Shown: positions 32,141 through 44,013, numbered from the stretch's first letter. The stretch is DNA of 64,000 nucleotides from Piliocolobus tephrosceles (GCF_002776525.5 NC_045434.1:194625046-194689045); one strand, 5' to 3'. Program-made: numbers and translations. Notes: a model not told the origin generated them from the sequence alone.

Positions 32141-32432
32141 GCCGGGCGTGGTGGCTCACACCTGTAATCCCAGCACTTTGGGAGGCCAAGGTGGGTGGAT
32201 CACGAGGTCAGGAGATTGAGACCATCCTGGCTAACACAGTGAAACCCCGTCTCTACTAAAAATACAAAAAAATTAGCTGGGCATGGTGGCGGGTGCCGGT
32301 AGTCCCAGCTACTCAGGAGGCTGAGGCAGGAGAATGGCGTGAACCCAGGAGGCAGAGCTTGCAGTGAGCGGAGATCACACCGCTGTACTCCAGCCTGGGT
32401 GACAGAGCAAGACTCCATCTCAAAAAAAAAAA
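32141..32432 (+). mobile_element. AluY
   Basis: Perfect 13-bp duplication, AAGTCAAATTTCA, at 32128-32140 and 32431-32443. It has the Y markers GAATGGCGTGAAC and GCTTGCAGTGAGC. Confidence 0.93.
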
Positions 32433-32544
32433 GTCAAATTTCATTTTAATTGAAGAATTGTAAAGGGTCCTAAAGATCTTCTTATCTGATGCTGTGGACC
32501 TCTTCAAGGTCTCAGAGATTTCCCAGAAAAAAATGTGCATCTGT

Positions 32545-32840
32545 GGCCAAGCATGGTGACTCACACCTGCAATCCCAGCACTTTGGGAGGCCGAGGCGGG
32601 TAGATCACCTGAGGTCCGGAGTTTGAGACCAGCCTAACCAACATGGTGAAACCCCATCTCTACTAAAAACACACAATTAGCCAGGCGTGGTGGCGCGTGC
32701 CTGTAATCCCAGCCACTCGGGAGGCTGAGGCAGGAGAATCGCTTGAACCCAGGAGGCAGAGATTGCGGTGAGCCAAGATCGCGCCATTGCACTCCAGCCT
32801 GGGCAAAAAGAGTGAAACTCCGTCTCAAAAAAAAAAAAAA
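32545..32840 (+). mobile_element. AluS
   Basis: Flanked by TGTGCATCTGT at 32534-32544 and 32841-32851, each after an A run. Confidence 0.92.
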
Positions 32841-33229
32841 TGTGCATCTGTTAAAGGGTCATGAATTTCCCGAGGGATCCCATCTGTCATCTGTCAGAAT
32901 GCTACACATGCTCTCCCTTCTTAGAGAAATCAGAAGCTCCCCCAGCGAGGCCCCTCGAGGGAGCAGGCCCAAGATCATGGACCAAAGCTCACTCTCTTCT
33001 TAGATTGATTCCTGAGCCCAAGGAAGCCAGAGCTGTCCAGGCTCCTCCTGAGACAATGTCACATGTCTTATGTGTCCAGCCTGGCAGGTTCATCTGAAGG
33101 TCTTTCCTGGTCACACCCACAAACCACATCACAGCTAGGGGCGTCATGGGTTTCACCCTGCCTTATAGAAGTGTCTACTGAGGCTGGTAGAGGGAGCACA
33201 AAGTCAGAATTCCTTCCAGCCTTCCTCGA

Positions 33230-33465
33230 GAGCTCCCCTGCTCCACCAGTTCCTGCAGGATGTCTTCCCCTAATCCTGCCAGTTGGAATCATGTGCTCCG
33301 TGAAGCTCCCACATCCCCCCAGGTGACCCTCTCTCCTTGCTGGGATGTAAGGTCAATGAGTTTGTCTGCATTGCCCACAAGACCATGAGCTCCTTGGAGC
33401 CAAGTGTGGCTGTCCATCATCTCAGACCCCTAGCATCTACCCCACAACTGAGCATGACTTGTTAC
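33230..33465 (+). mobile_element. L2 3' end
   Basis: GACCATGAGCTCCTTGGAGCC and CAGACCCCTAGCATCTACCC. Confidence 0.5.
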
Positions 33466-33491
33466 CCTGCCAAGTGAGGGAATGGGGGTAT

Positions 33492-33808
33492 CTTTTTTTC
33501 TTTCTTTTCTTTCTTTTTTTTTTTTTGAGACAGAGTCTTGCTGTGTCACTTAGGCTGGAATGTAGTGGTGTGATCTCGGCTCACTGCAACCTCCGTCTCA
33601 AGAATTCAAGCGATTCTCCTGCCTCAGCCTCCCGAGTAGCTGGGACCACAGGCAGGCACTACCACACCAGGCTAATTTTTGTATTTTCAGTAGAGACGGG
33701 GTTTCACCATGTTGGCCAGGATGGTCTCAAACTCCTGACCTCAGGTGATCCACCCGCCTCGGCCTCCCAAAGTGCTGGGATTACAGGCGTGAGCCACCGC
33801 GCCCGGCC
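33492..33808 (-). mobile_element. AluS, antisense
   Basis: TTTC-rich tail and GCGCCCGGCC end. Imperfect duplication AATGGGGGTATCTT / AATCGGGGGATCTT. Confidence 0.9.
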
Positions 33809-34224
33809 AGAATCGGGGGATCTTGAGTGATAAGGAGGCAAGTTCCCAGGAAAGTTGAAGGAATTAGAGCAGCAACCTTGGACAGGAAGCAGAAACTGGG
33901 TCTCTGCGATGAGTGGGATCGGCCCTCAAGCTGTCACTGTGTAGAGCACAGTTCTGACTGGTGAGAACATTCCAGGGCCACCGGGCAGCCCAGGGGTGGC
34001 CAGCAGCCACCAGGACACTAGGCCCACAGGCTGGGCCACCTTCAGCCCTCATAACTTCTTCCCTCCCTGCACTTGGACCTCTCAGACTTAGAGTCCCTAA
34101 GCCCCAGGGGGAAGGGCTCCAGTGTCCACCCATAGCTTAAAACCCGGGCACTCTCCAGGTGCCCAGGCATGCCAGGACCACATCCAAAGCCTGAGTGAGA
34201 GCTGTGTTCTGCCACAGCCAGGAG

Positions 34225-34410
34225 ACATGGAGGTTAAGGACACAGACTTTGGAATCTTTGGACTCAGGGATCCCCGGGCAAGTTACAAAACTCCTTTGAG
34301 CTTTAGTTTCCTCAGCCTCACGTGAGACTGAAGTGAGGATTAAAGGAGATAATGTGGGCAAAGGGCCATCTGGTATGTAGCACGGAGCAGATGCCCGGCA
34401 AAGGGTAGCT
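34225..34410 (+). mobile_element. MIR next to SMPDL3B exon 2
   Basis: AGGACACAGACTTTGGAATC, TTAGTTTCCTCAGCCTCACG and GGAGATAATGTGGGC. Confidence 0.6.
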
Positions 34411-34430
34411 GCCGCCTTGACTGTACTCAC

Positions 34431-34644
34431 CCAGTCCAGAGAATGAAGTCTGGCTCTGGCTCAATCTCCTTCATGGCATAGATGGAGGAGCTGATGAGGG
34501 CCCAGGGAGAATCACAGAGGTAGTCACCCCAGGGGCCTGCGTTGGGCACTGACTGGAATCCAGTTGATGGGCACACCTGGAAGGGGTATTTGGGTACCTT
34601 GTGGTCAGGGTCAAGGTGCAGGTCAGTGATATGCCAGAACTTCC
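34431..34644 (-). pseudogene. SMPDL3B: SMPDL3B exon 2 (first metal-binding motif)
   Basis: 214 nt encoding KFWHITDLHLDPDHKV through ...EIEPEPDFILWT, with part-codons for Gly at each end. The DLHLD motif that supplies the first metal ligands of the calcineurin-like phosphoesterase fold is intact. Acceptor TTTTCTCCTGCAG and donor GG/GTGAGT are good. The exon is open. Confidence 0.88.
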
Positions 34645-35235
34645 CTGCAGGAGAAAAGACATCCTCCTTCAAAGCTGGTCTCTCTCTCAGCCTGGAAGCA
34701 AGGAAGTCCAGGCCAGCCCTGGGCTGGGGCAGGGGCATTACACAGGCAAATGGAAGTCTTCTCTGAGCACCCCGGGTTCAGAGAACGGCCCACAGGCCTG
34801 GCTCTGCCCAGGGACACATTGAACAGAGCAGAGAACAGGCTCAGCTCCATCCCTGACCCCGACCTTTGGCAAGGCCCCGTCCTTCTCCCCACGTTTAATG
34901 GACAGCCACAGCATTAGAGCTCAGGCATTCTAATGAGAGGGCTTGTTTTAAAGCAAAGGCAGGAGAGGGTATGGGTTAAGTGCTCAGGCTCTGAGCCACT
35001 TAGGAGCTGTGTAATCTGGGCTATGTCACTTTTCTAAGCCCATTAACTAGAGCCAGATCCTCTCAAGCTGCAGAGAAATATAACTACATATGAAAATCTG
35101 ACTTGTCCTGGAATTTCTTCCAAAATTAAAAAAAAAAAAAAAAGAAAAGAAAGAAAGAAAAAAGTCTGACCTGGATAGAGAAGGTTTACACACCAAATGA
35201 GCTGGAAAACCTTGCTAAGCAATACCAGCAAAGCC

Positions 35236-35545
35236 TGGGTGCAGAGGTTCATGCCTGTAATCCCAGTACATTGGGAGGCCAAGGTAAGAGGATTCCTTGA
35301 GGCCAGGAGTTCAAGACCAGCCTGGGCTACATACGGAGACTTCACCTCTAAAAAAATTTAGAAAATTAGTCGGGTGTGGGGTCATGTACCTGTGGTCCCA
35401 GCTACTCAGGAGGCTAAGGTAAGAGGATCGCTTGAGCCCAGGAGGTGGAGGCTGTAGTGAGCCCTGATCATGCCACTGCACTCCAGCCTCGATGACAGAG
35501 CAAGACCCTGTCTCCAAAACAAAACAAAACAAAACAAAAAAACAG
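35236..35545 (+). mobile_element. AluJ
   Basis: TGGGTGCAGAGGTTCATGCC to a tail of AAAAC repeats. Confidence 0.85.
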
Positions 35546-35864
35546 CAAAAACCTGGGGACTACGTGTGGAAGTGAGTGTAAGAGTACTAGACCAGGGAAA
35601 AAGGAACGCCACTTCAGATTGGGCTGACCTCCTCCGGTAGGTATACTTGCTGGTGATTCTGGATCTGGGGTGTGGCTCAAGCAGCTGGGAGTGGTCCTGC
35701 TTGCAGAAGTGATTGACCAAAAGCTAGACTCAGCTTCCAACCAAAGGAGGCTGAAGTGGCAAAAAACTTCACGGTGTAATAAAGAGAAAGGAATCTAGAG
35801 AAACAGGTAGGATGGAGTAGACTTCTCATGCGAACCCCATATGGGACCTGGCACAAGTAGTTTC

Positions 35865-36184
35865 TTTTCTTTCTTTTTTTTTTTTTTTTTGAGACAGCGT
35901 TTCCCTCTATTGCCCAAGCTGGAATGCAATGGCGCGATCTCGACTCACTGCAATCTCTGCCTCCTGGGTTCAAGTGATTCTCCTGCCTCTGCCTCCCAAG
36001 TAGCTGGGATTACAGGCACGTGCCACCAGGCCCAGCTAATTTTTTTTTTTTGTATTTGTATTTTTAGTAGAAATAGGGTTTCTCCATGTTAGCCAGGCTA
36101 TCTCGAACTCCCAACCTCAGGTGATCCACCCACCTCAGCTTCCCAAAGTGCTGGCATTACAGGCATGAGCCACCGCACCTGGCC
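35865..36184 (-). mobile_element. AluS, antisense
   Basis: Near-perfect 15-bp duplication GGCACAAGTAGTTTC (35850-35864) / GGCACAAGTTGTTTC (36185-36199). Confidence 0.92.
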
Positions 36185-36619
36185 GGCACAAGTTGTTTCA
36201 ATGACTGTTTACTGAAGGAGGGTTGAGAAGATCTGGCCTCTGTTCATCCTGTTTCTCGCTAAAACAAGAGTGAGGCCCAGGATTTCCTCACCCTCTGCTA
36301 TTGCAATCACTTCCTCCTCCATTTCTTGTGTCACTTACAGCCACAAGTCAACATCACTGGCCCCAGGAAGCTGTGTCTGGGCCTGGGAGACTGGACTTCT
36401 TTTGATCTCAGGGTGGGATAGCCAGGGCCCCACTTAGGCCACAGGACATTTAGTGGACAACGGCCTGCAGATAAAGGCTGGCCCCTAACCCTCACTCCTT
36501 GACTTTCCCTCCCAGATGCTCTTGAGCTTTTCCCCACCTCTCCTGATCTAAACTGAGTCTCAGGAAAGGATCTGAAACATGTTCATACTAAAGTGTAAAT
36601 GACTGATGAAGCAAATCAT

Positions 36620-36770
36620 TATCCCTCCCACATGCATTGTTACAGTGTTCTCCGCACAGCCCTGGGAACTTTATCCCTACTTTACAGATAAGGAAACTAA
36701 GGTCTGGAGGTTAACATGCCTAAGATCACATGGTAAATGATGGCGGTCTCCAGGCTCCAATCCCTCCCAG
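36620..36770 (-). mobile_element. MIR
   Basis: TTTACAGATAAGGAAACTAAG and GCCTAAGATCACATGGTAA. Confidence 0.6.
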
Positions 36771-36938
36771 AAAGATGTGATGGTGAAAGGGGTTAAAACC
36801 AGTGCCTTTCTGTTTTAGATGGGTCTTTTTGCTGACAGCATATTCCCACATTTTTATTTTTTATCCAAACTGAGTCTTTGTTTATAATGGGGACAATTTA
36901 ATCTTTCCACACATATTGTGATCATTAATATATTCCTG

Positions 36939-37072
36939 CCAGGCACAGTGGCACGGTGGCTCACACCTGTAATCTCAGCACTTTGGGAGGCTAAGGCAGG
37001 AAGATTGCTTGAGGCCAGGAGTTCAAGACTAGCAGGGGCAACAAAGCAAGACTTCATCTGTACAGAAAATAA
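36939..37072 (+). mobile_element. Alu left monomer
   Basis: GCCAGGCACAGTGGCACGGTGGCTC; left arm only, abutting the next Alu. Confidence 0.75.
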
Positions 37073-37205
37073 AATTCAGCCAGGTAGAGTCGCTCATGCC
37101 TGTAATCCCAGCAATTTGGGCGGCCAAGGTGGGCGGATGACTTGAGGTCAGGAGTTCGAGACCAGCCTGGCTAATATGGCAAAACCCCATCTCTACTAAA
37201 AATAC
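37073..37205 (+). mobile_element. AluS left part, split by a nested Alu
   Basis: CAGCCAGGTAGAGTCGCTC to the AAATAC middle linker. It resumes at 37520. Confidence 0.82.
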
Positions 37206-37213
37206 AAAAAGTA

Positions 37214-37511
37214 AGGCCAGGTATGGTGGCTCATGCCTGTAATCCCAGCACTTGGGGAGGCCAAGGCAGGTGGATCACAAGGTCAAGAGATCAAGACCAT
37301 CCTGGCCAACATGGTGAAATCCTGTCTCTACTACAAACACAAAAATTAACTAGGTGTGGTGGCACATGCCTGTAGTCCCAGCTACTCAGGAGGCTGAGGC
37401 AGGAGAATCGCTTGAACCCGGGAGGCAGAGGTTGCAGTGAGCCGAGATTGAGCCACTGCACTCCAGCCTGGTGACAGAGCGAGACTCCGTCTCAAAAACA
37501 ACAACAAAACC
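37214..37511 (+). mobile_element. Nested AluS
   Basis: Inserted at the A-rich linker of the surrounding Alu, with duplication AAAAAGTA at 37206-37213 and 37512-37519. Confidence 0.88.
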
Positions 37512-37519
37512 AAAAAGTA

Positions 37520-37686
37520 GCCGGGCACTATGGTGCACTCCTGTAATCCCAGCTACAGCTACTTGGGAGGTTGAGGCAGGAGAATCGCTTGAACCCAGGA
37601 GGCGGAGGTTGCAATGAGCCGAGATTGCATCACTGCACTCCTGCCTGGGCGACATGGCAAGACTTTGTCTCAAAAAAAAAAAAAAT
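37520..37686 (+). mobile_element. AluS right part (resumes from 37205)
   Basis: GCCGGGCACTATGGTGCACTC through right monomer and A14 tail. Confidence 0.82.
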
Positions 37687-38146
37687 GGAAAAAAGAAAAG
37701 AAATAATTCCTGTAGTGACAAAAACCCAAGCCAGAGTAAAGGAATGAACTGCCTCATACCAGTTAGTTGGTGAGCAGAGTTGGGCAGAGTTGGTGGGCAT
37801 CCCAAGTCCCTAAGCTGAGACTGTGATTGGCTCTCACCTGCTTCCAAGCCCAGAGCCAGGCTGGCCAGGATGGATGTGGTGGGAGACCCTTTGCCTTTCT
37901 CTCAGGCACATGGTCTTCACGCTTCCTCTGCAGACAGAGAAAGAGGCTATTCCCCTACCTCAAGCTGGCTCTTTCTCAGTTAACTACAAACACTGAGCCA
38001 TTTGGCCCCTTTGATGTCAGCCCTCAAAGTATTCAGGAACATTTCTACACTCCAGAAACTCCTCATCTCATGTGTCAGTTGTCGTTTTCTAGCCAGTGTG
38101 TAGAACTGAAACTACTTTCCAGCCTCTCTGGCACATCCTACTGAAA

Positions 38147-38211
38147 AGGTGTGTGTATGTGCATGTGTGTTTACGTGTGTGTGCATGTGTGTCTGTGTGT
38201 GTGCATGTGCT
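38147..38211. repeat. GT-rich microsatellite
   Basis: Interrupted (GT)n with CATG and TTAC breaks. Confidence 0.85.
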
Positions 38212-38379
38212 GACTCCAGGAGAGGCCAGGCTAGTGGACAGAATGGTGGAGAGAGCTAGAGGTCCAGGCGGGCAGCTCCACCTCCTTGGGGTCCAACCTC
38301 CTCATTGTGGGAGTGCAGATCCCAGCGACCTTGTCAGCTCAGCCCAACCACCACCCTCAGCCAAGCTGCTTCTCCTCAC

Positions 38380-38740
38380 AGGGCCTCTTCCATGTCTAAG
38401 CCATGGCGTCACCCAATCTTCCCACATCATCATGCGGCTGTCGCCTCCTCATTCAGGCCTCTGCCCCAAGGTCACTCCTCAGAAGGCTCCCCTGACCACC
38501 TCAAGTGCCACCTCCCCTACCTGTCTGGTCACTAGCTATTGCTTCCCCCAGCTTCCTTTTCCTCAGAGCACTCTCACATGTGAACTTACCTTGTTGGTTT
38601 GCTTATTGTCCATCTTCCCTGTTTACAATGTCAGTTTCATGAGAGCACCAAGCCCATCTTGTTTATCTCTATGACCTCAGTGCCTAGAAGGGTGCCTGGG
38701 ATGTGGAAGACATGCAAATGCACATTCAATGAATGAACAA
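38380..38740 (+). mobile_element. L2 fragment
   Basis: CTCAGAAGGCTCCCCTGACC, TCAGTGCCTAGAAGGGTGCC and TTCAATGAATGAAC. Confidence 0.65.
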
Positions 38741-38784
38741 GGCTGTGGGGAGGCCAGTTAGAATTGTAGGCACTCAAACCGTGT

Positions 38785-38945
38785 TGGCTAGGTGCCCGGG
38801 CTTTCATACACTAATCTCATTTCATCTTGGCAGCCAGTCTGTGAGATGGGGATTCTTATGCCCACTGCATAGATGAGCAAACTAGGGCTCAAACCCAGAC
38901 CTCTCTGACCCCAAAGCTGAGACACAATGTTGTCATGCCTGTTGA
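38785..38945 (-). mobile_element. MIR
   Basis: CATAGATGAGCAAACTAGGG and CTCAAACCCAGACCTCTCTG. Confidence 0.6.
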
Positions 38946-39539
38946 CTTGGAACTCCCCCTCCAGAAGGTGGCTGTAATAATACATGTTTTCCGTAAGAAT
39001 ATGGGATCCACCAGCTTCCAGGCCCTATATCAAAATAATTAAGCTCTAATTAGCATGTGGGGACCATGGATGGGGAGGTGGGAGATCTGGTTTCTAATCG
39101 AGGCTCTTCCATGTGTTTGCCTAGGGGCTCTGGGCAAGCCATCAGGCCTCACTGAGCCACAGGATGTTGACATCTGGCCCGACTCTCAGTGAGCATCAGA
39201 TAAGATGGTGAAGGAGAAAGGGCTTATACAGGACAATCCCAACACACCACACCATTACCTGCAATTACCCCGGGGCCAGGAGTGAGACTGGGGAGGTGTA
39301 GGGACCTGGGCGCTTTAATGCTTTACCGTTTAGACCAGAACTTCTCAAATGTTACTGTCCAGATGCTTCACTGGGGATCTCGTTAAAGCTAAGAGGCTTT
39401 CTACATTCACACTGCTTGGACCTTTCACAGCAAGACAGTATTCATCTGTAACTTCAGTTTTCTAGAAAAGTATACCAATCTCCGCTATCATTATTATTCA
39501 TTTATTACTGAGAAGACAAATCAATTTGATACTGAGTAC

Positions 39540-39720
39540 AGCGAGTAGCTGAGGCCACAGACCTGGGAGGGAATCCTGCTGCACCACCCCTTATAGCTGT
39601 GTGAACAGCGGAACCTTCCCCTGGGCCTGTTTCCTCCTCTGTAAAATCAAGATAACAGCGCCCCCTACCCCTTGGGGCCCTCGTGAGAATTAAAATGAGA
39701 AATGTGAGATGATGAACAGA
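39540..39720 (+). mobile_element. MIR
   Basis: TTATAGCTGTGTGAACAGCG and TTTCCTCCTCTGTAAAATC. Confidence 0.55.
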
Positions 39721-40225
39721 ACACCGTAAATGGGAAGCAGTGGTTACTCCACATTTGGTTCCTGAGGGGGTTCTACAAGGCCCCCTCTCACCATGAGAGA
39801 AGGACAAGGTGGGGAGTGGCCACGTCCTACCCAGCCAGCCCCAGTGTGTCCTTGGCTGCTGTCCACAGGTAAAGTGCAGGGGCAGGCAGGACATCTGAGG
39901 GGAAACAAGATAAAGATAGAGCCTGTCTGCCCCAGATGACCATCTATGAGAGGAGGACTGGTGGGCACAGTGCATCCCTGGGCAAGCAAAAGGTGTCCTG
40001 GCCCACCTCCTCCTTCACCAAAGGGGGTCACCAGGGCTTTATGCCCACTAGGGACAACAGACATAGGGCCCAAGGGCTCATAGCTCTGCAAGGTCCACAG
40101 AAATATCTGAGACTTGGGGGGAAAAAAATGTATTGACTCTAAAAGTGCAGGAAAAACAAAAACTACGAAAATCAAGTAATTCATCACAATCAAGAATTCA
40201 TTTCAAAAGCAATATTAAAAATTTC

Positions 40226-40350
40226 ATGGGCCACGTGCATTGGCTCACACTGGTAATCCCAGTGCTTTGGGAGGCCAAAGTGGGAAGTTCACTTGGGGCC
40301 AGGAGTTCAAAACCGTGCCTCTACAAAACAAACAAACAAACAAACAAAAC
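40226..40350 (+). mobile_element. Alu left monomer with AAAC tail
   Basis: GGGCCACGTGCATTGGCTC to (AAAC)n. It abuts an antisense Alu. Confidence 0.7.
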
Positions 40351-40606
40351 AGGCTGGAGTGCAGTAGCGTGATCCTGGCTCACTGCAGCCTCAACCTCCT
40401 GGGCTCAACTCATTCTCCCACTTCAGTCCCCCAAGTAGCTGGGACTACAGGCATATGCCACCAGGCCTGGCAAATTTTCTTATATTTTTTTGTAGAGATT
40501 GGGTTTGCCATGTTGCCCAGGCTGGTCTCGAACTCCTGAGCTCAAGTGATCTGCCTGCCTCGGCCTCCCAAAGTGCTAGGATTACAGGTATGAGCCACCA
40601 CACTAA
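40351..40606 (-). mobile_element. AluJ, antisense
   Basis: AGGCTGGAGTGCAGTAGCG to GAGCCACCACA; its T tail is absent or replaced by the neighbour. A further antisense Alu scrap follows to about 40660. Confidence 0.8.
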
Positions 40607-40694
40607 GAATACAGGTATATGCCACCACACCCAGCTACTTTTTTTATTTTTTATTTTTTATACCCAGCTACTTTTTAAAAAGAAATTTAATTTC

Positions 40695-40840
40695 TCCATA
40701 CTCAGGAGGCTGAGGCAGGAGGATCCCTTAAGTCCAGGAGTTTGAGTTTACCTTGAGCTATGATTGCAGCACCGCACTTCAGCCTGGGCAACAGATAGAG
40801 ACCCTGTCTCCAAAAAAGAAAAATAAAATAAAAAAATTAA
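40695..40840 (+). mobile_element. Alu right monomer
   Basis: CTCAGGAGGCTGAGGCAGG to GACCCTGTCTCCAAAAAAG. Confidence 0.75.
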
Positions 40841-40984
40841 AATCATACCCGATATGGGATCTTTTTAGTATGATTTGTGATAGGGGTGGGGAGAAGTCCC
40901 ATAGTCATTTGTAAAACCTAAGTTCTTAAAGTGGCTAGAAGGTGAGTTCCCTTATGGTTGGAGACAGGAGGGCAGGAAGGCATC

Positions 40985-41175
40985 TGCCATTCATTTAGCA
41001 CCTACGGAATGCCAGACCCTGTGCCACACACTCTATCCAAGCAGTTTCACGACAACATTATGAAATGCATCCTAAGATGTACTCATTTTACAGATGAGGA
41101 AACTGAGTGAGTGAGCGGCAGACCGGGGATTCCAAGCAGGTCAGAATGGAAATGATCACAGTGCACTACATTCTG
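40985..41175 (-). mobile_element. MIR
   Basis: CATTTAGCACCTACGGAATG and TTTTACAGATGAGGAAACTG. Confidence 0.6.
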
Positions 41176-41209
41176 CCACCACCTACCAGCATGACCTTGG
41201 AGATATATA

Positions 41210-41563
41210 CAGGTGTTCCGTAACTTACAACGGGGCTACATCCCGCAAAATTGAAAATATCATAAATCAAAAATGCATTAAACACACCTAACCTACCAAA
41301 GGGCATTGTAGCTTAGCCCAGTACACCTTAAAGGAGCTCAGAACACTTACATTAGCCTACAGTTGGGCAAAATCATCTGATGCAGACCTATTTTATAAGA
41401 AAGTGTTGAATGTCTCTTGCAATGTATTAAATACTGAATTGAAAGTGGGAGACAGAATGGTTGTGTGGCTCCTCGAAGTGTGGTTTCTAATGAATGCCTA
41501 AGGCTTTCGCACCATCATAAAGTTAAGGGGAACCTTCCTAAGTCAGGGACCGTCTGTGTGCAA
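41210..41563. mobile_element. DNA-transposon fossil (Tigger/MER-like, name uncertain)
   Basis: Runs from GGTGTTCCGTAACTTACAAC through CACACCTAACCTACC and GCACCATCATAAAGTTAAGG to GGGACCGTCTGTG. The GTAAGTT/AACTTAC-type ends recur in inverted form, as in short non-autonomous mariner-class elements. Confidence 0.55.
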
Positions 41564-41769
41564 GGCTCCTTAAACTTTTACAACATTTTACAATGCGCCT
41601 GGCATGATCTCACTTAGGGCCATCACATTTAATCTCATCCCTATTTTATAAATAGTAAAATAAAGGTTGCAGGTCACACAGGTATTCAAAAGTGGGACCA
41701 CAGGTAGGACCTAAGTTTTCTGGCTTCAGGCAATAAGTTATTTCTGTAAGGACATGTATGAAACCTGCA

Positions 41770-41885
41770 ATCAGGGACATCTTATTTTGAATCCTGGCTC
41801 TTCCATACAGGCAGTGGCAACTTAAGCAAGGGATTTTCAGAGCTGAGCCTCAGTTTCCTCATCTATAAAATGAGGATTAGAATGC
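41770..41885 (+). mobile_element. MIR
   Basis: GAATCCTGGCTCTTCCATAC and CAGTTTCCTCATCTATAAAA. Confidence 0.6.
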
Positions 41886-41903
41886 ACTCAGCAGAGGGAT
41901 GGC

Positions 41904-42370
41904 TGTGATGCAGAGCAGGTGAGCCCCAAAGTAGAGCTTAGCCCGTGAGGGTTCTTGGCTTTGCCCAGGAAAGAATTCAAGGGCAAGCTTGAGGTTGAAG
42001 GAAACAGCTTTGTTGAAGAGGTGATGTTACAGCTCCATGACTGCTCCTGCAGAGCAGGGCTACCCCATGGGCAGAGAGTAGCAGCTCAGGGCAGTTGTGC
42101 AGTCACATTTATACCCACTTTAATTGCCTGGAGATTAAGGGGCATTTATGCAGAAATTTCTAGGGAAGGGGTAGTAACTTTTAAATCACTGGGTCACTGC
42201 CATGGAAGGGGCAGTAACTCCTGGGTGTTGCCATTGCAAAGGTAAACTGACATGCCACACTGCTGGGTGTGTTTGAAAACTGCTTTTGCCCAGGCCCTGT
42301 TTTAGCTAGTCCTCAATCTTGTCTGGTGTCAAAGCCCCGCCTCTGGAGTCCAGTCCCACCTCCTGCCTCA
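41904..42370 (-). mobile_element. Solo LTR-like endogenous retroviral relic (family not named)
   Basis: Read on the minus strand it starts TGAGGCAGGAGGTGGGAC and ends CTCTGCATCACA, a TG...CA element of about 467 bp. A degraded polyadenylation signal (TTCAACAAAGCTG, probably once TTCAATAAAGCTG) lies in its second half. No internal retroviral coding region adjoins. No clear target duplication was seen. Confidence 0.6.
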
Positions 42371-43108
42371 ATTGTGCAGGTGCAAGGGTTCTCTTATACC
42401 GAGCACCTGGCTGTGGGGTGAGCAAGGCAGCCTTCGGGCTCATTCCCTGGGCCACACTGCCCCTCAGGCCTCCATTTCCTCAAGTATAAGAGGAAAGTAC
42501 TGAACAGAGGTTCCCTGAAGGCCCTTCCAGTCTGACTCCTGTGATTCAGTGACTTTTGTCTGTTATTGCCTATAACCCACACCACACAATGATCTCAATC
42601 CCCATTTCAGTCCTTTGCTATTAAGGTTCAGCAGTAGCCCCAAAACACAATTGTAATTCGTGCTCTGTAAACAGAGGCCCTCCAAAACCCATGGAGTTCA
42701 TTTGTTAAAACCTACATTTACGGACTCCCAACAGTGAATACCCTCTGCTCACAACAGCTCCAGAGGTAAGTATTACCATTTCTGCCCTGGTCCTGCTCCC
42801 TTAGCCCTGGGCTGGCCTTTCAGGGAGTGTTTTCCTACCAAGCTCACCCACAGGGGAAGAACCTGTCTGCTTCTCTGCAGTTAGAAGCTGAGGAAGGAGT
42901 GAAATGCTGCATAGGACACGTGTGGGAGGAGAAGGAGCCAGCAAGTTGGCATCCACCCAAGCTCCTGGCTAAGAAAAGTGGAGGCAGAAATCCTGCAGTT
43001 TAATGCAAAGCAGGGATGATGCTGTCTGATCCAGTCTCAGAATCCACCTATGCTTCAGAAAGACACCTGGAGTCGGAAAATCCTTACAGGTGCTGCAGAA
43101 TTCCTTTT

Positions 43109-43418
43109 GTTGTTGTTGTTTTTTGTTTGTTTGTTTGTTTTTGAGACAGACTCGCTCTGTGGCCCAGGCTGGAATGCAGTGGTGCGATCTCGGCTCACTG
43201 CAAGCTCCACCTCCCGGGTTCAAACCATTCTGCCTCAGCCTCCTGAGTAGCTGGGACTACAGGTGCCCGCCACCATGCCCGGCTAATTTTTTGTATTTTT
43301 AGTAGAGACGGGGTTTCACCATATTAGCCAGGATGGTCTCGATCTCCTGACCTCGTGATCCACCCGTCTCAGCCTCCCAAAGTGCTGGGATTACAGGCAG
43401 GAGCCAACGCAACCGGCC
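43109..43418 (-). mobile_element. AluY, antisense
   Basis: Duplication GAATTCCTTTT at 43098-43108 and 43421-43431. TTG/TTTG tail, GCAAGCTCCACC marker. Confidence 0.92.
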
Positions 43419-43544
43419 TGGAATTCCTTTTAAATTTACTTTTGTTTTAAAATTACAGATATATACATTCCAGCAAGTCTGGAGAAAAGAGAAAAAAATA
43501 GTACCTCTAAACCCCACCATCCCAAGAGGACATGAAGCACAGTA

Positions 43545-43690
43545 CAGCCAGGCACAGGCTTTGTCCTGCCACTTCCCAGCTGGGAGGTCTTCAGCAAGTG
43601 CAGTGTCCCCTCTGAGACTCATTTGCCTCATCTGCAAAATGGGCATAATGATATTAGCACCTACTTCAGAGGGGCTATAAAAGAGAATTT
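43545..43690 (+). mobile_element. MIR
   Basis: GCCACTTCCCAGCTGGGAGG and TTTGCCTCATCTGCAAAATG. Confidence 0.55.
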
Positions 43691-43704
43691 TTTTCTTTCA
43701 TTTT

Positions 43705-44013
43705 CTTTTCTTTTTTTTTTTTTTTTTTTTGAGATAGGATCTCGCTCCCATCACCCACGCAGGGGTGCAGTGGCACGATCACAGCTCACTGCAGCCTCAA
43801 CCTCCCGGGTTTAGGTAATTCTCCCACCTCAGTCTCCCAAGTAACTGGGACTACAGGCGCCCACTATCACGTCCAGCTAATTTTTGGTATTTTTAGTAGA
43901 GTCAGGGTTTTGCTATGTTGCCCAGGCTGGTCTCAAACTCCTGGACTCAAGCAATCCACCCTCCTTGGCCTCCCAAAGTGCTGGGATTACAGATGTGAGC
44001 AGTGCATCTGGAC
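43705..44013 (-). mobile_element. AluJ, antisense
   Basis: T22 tract, GAGATAGGATCTCGCTCCC, then to GAGCAGTGCATCTGGA. Confidence 0.87.

Larger units (their letters stand above)
30726..34430 (-). other. SMPDL3B: SMPDL3B intron 2
   Basis: 3.7 kb with four Alus (31937-32074, 32141-32432, 32545-32840, 33492-33808), MIRs (30900-31090, 31455-31740, 34225-34410) and an L2 tail (33230-33465). Confidence 0.75.

Noticed and set aside
33459..33830. Alu-derived open frames (SPRLECSGAISAHCNLRLPG-like), seen here and at dozens of other places
   Set aside because: These are translations of antisense Alu consensus sequence, a well-known artefact, not genes.
38096..38674. 192-codon plus-strand frame
   Set aside because: It starts in a GT repeat and runs through an L2 fragment. 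No domain is recognised.
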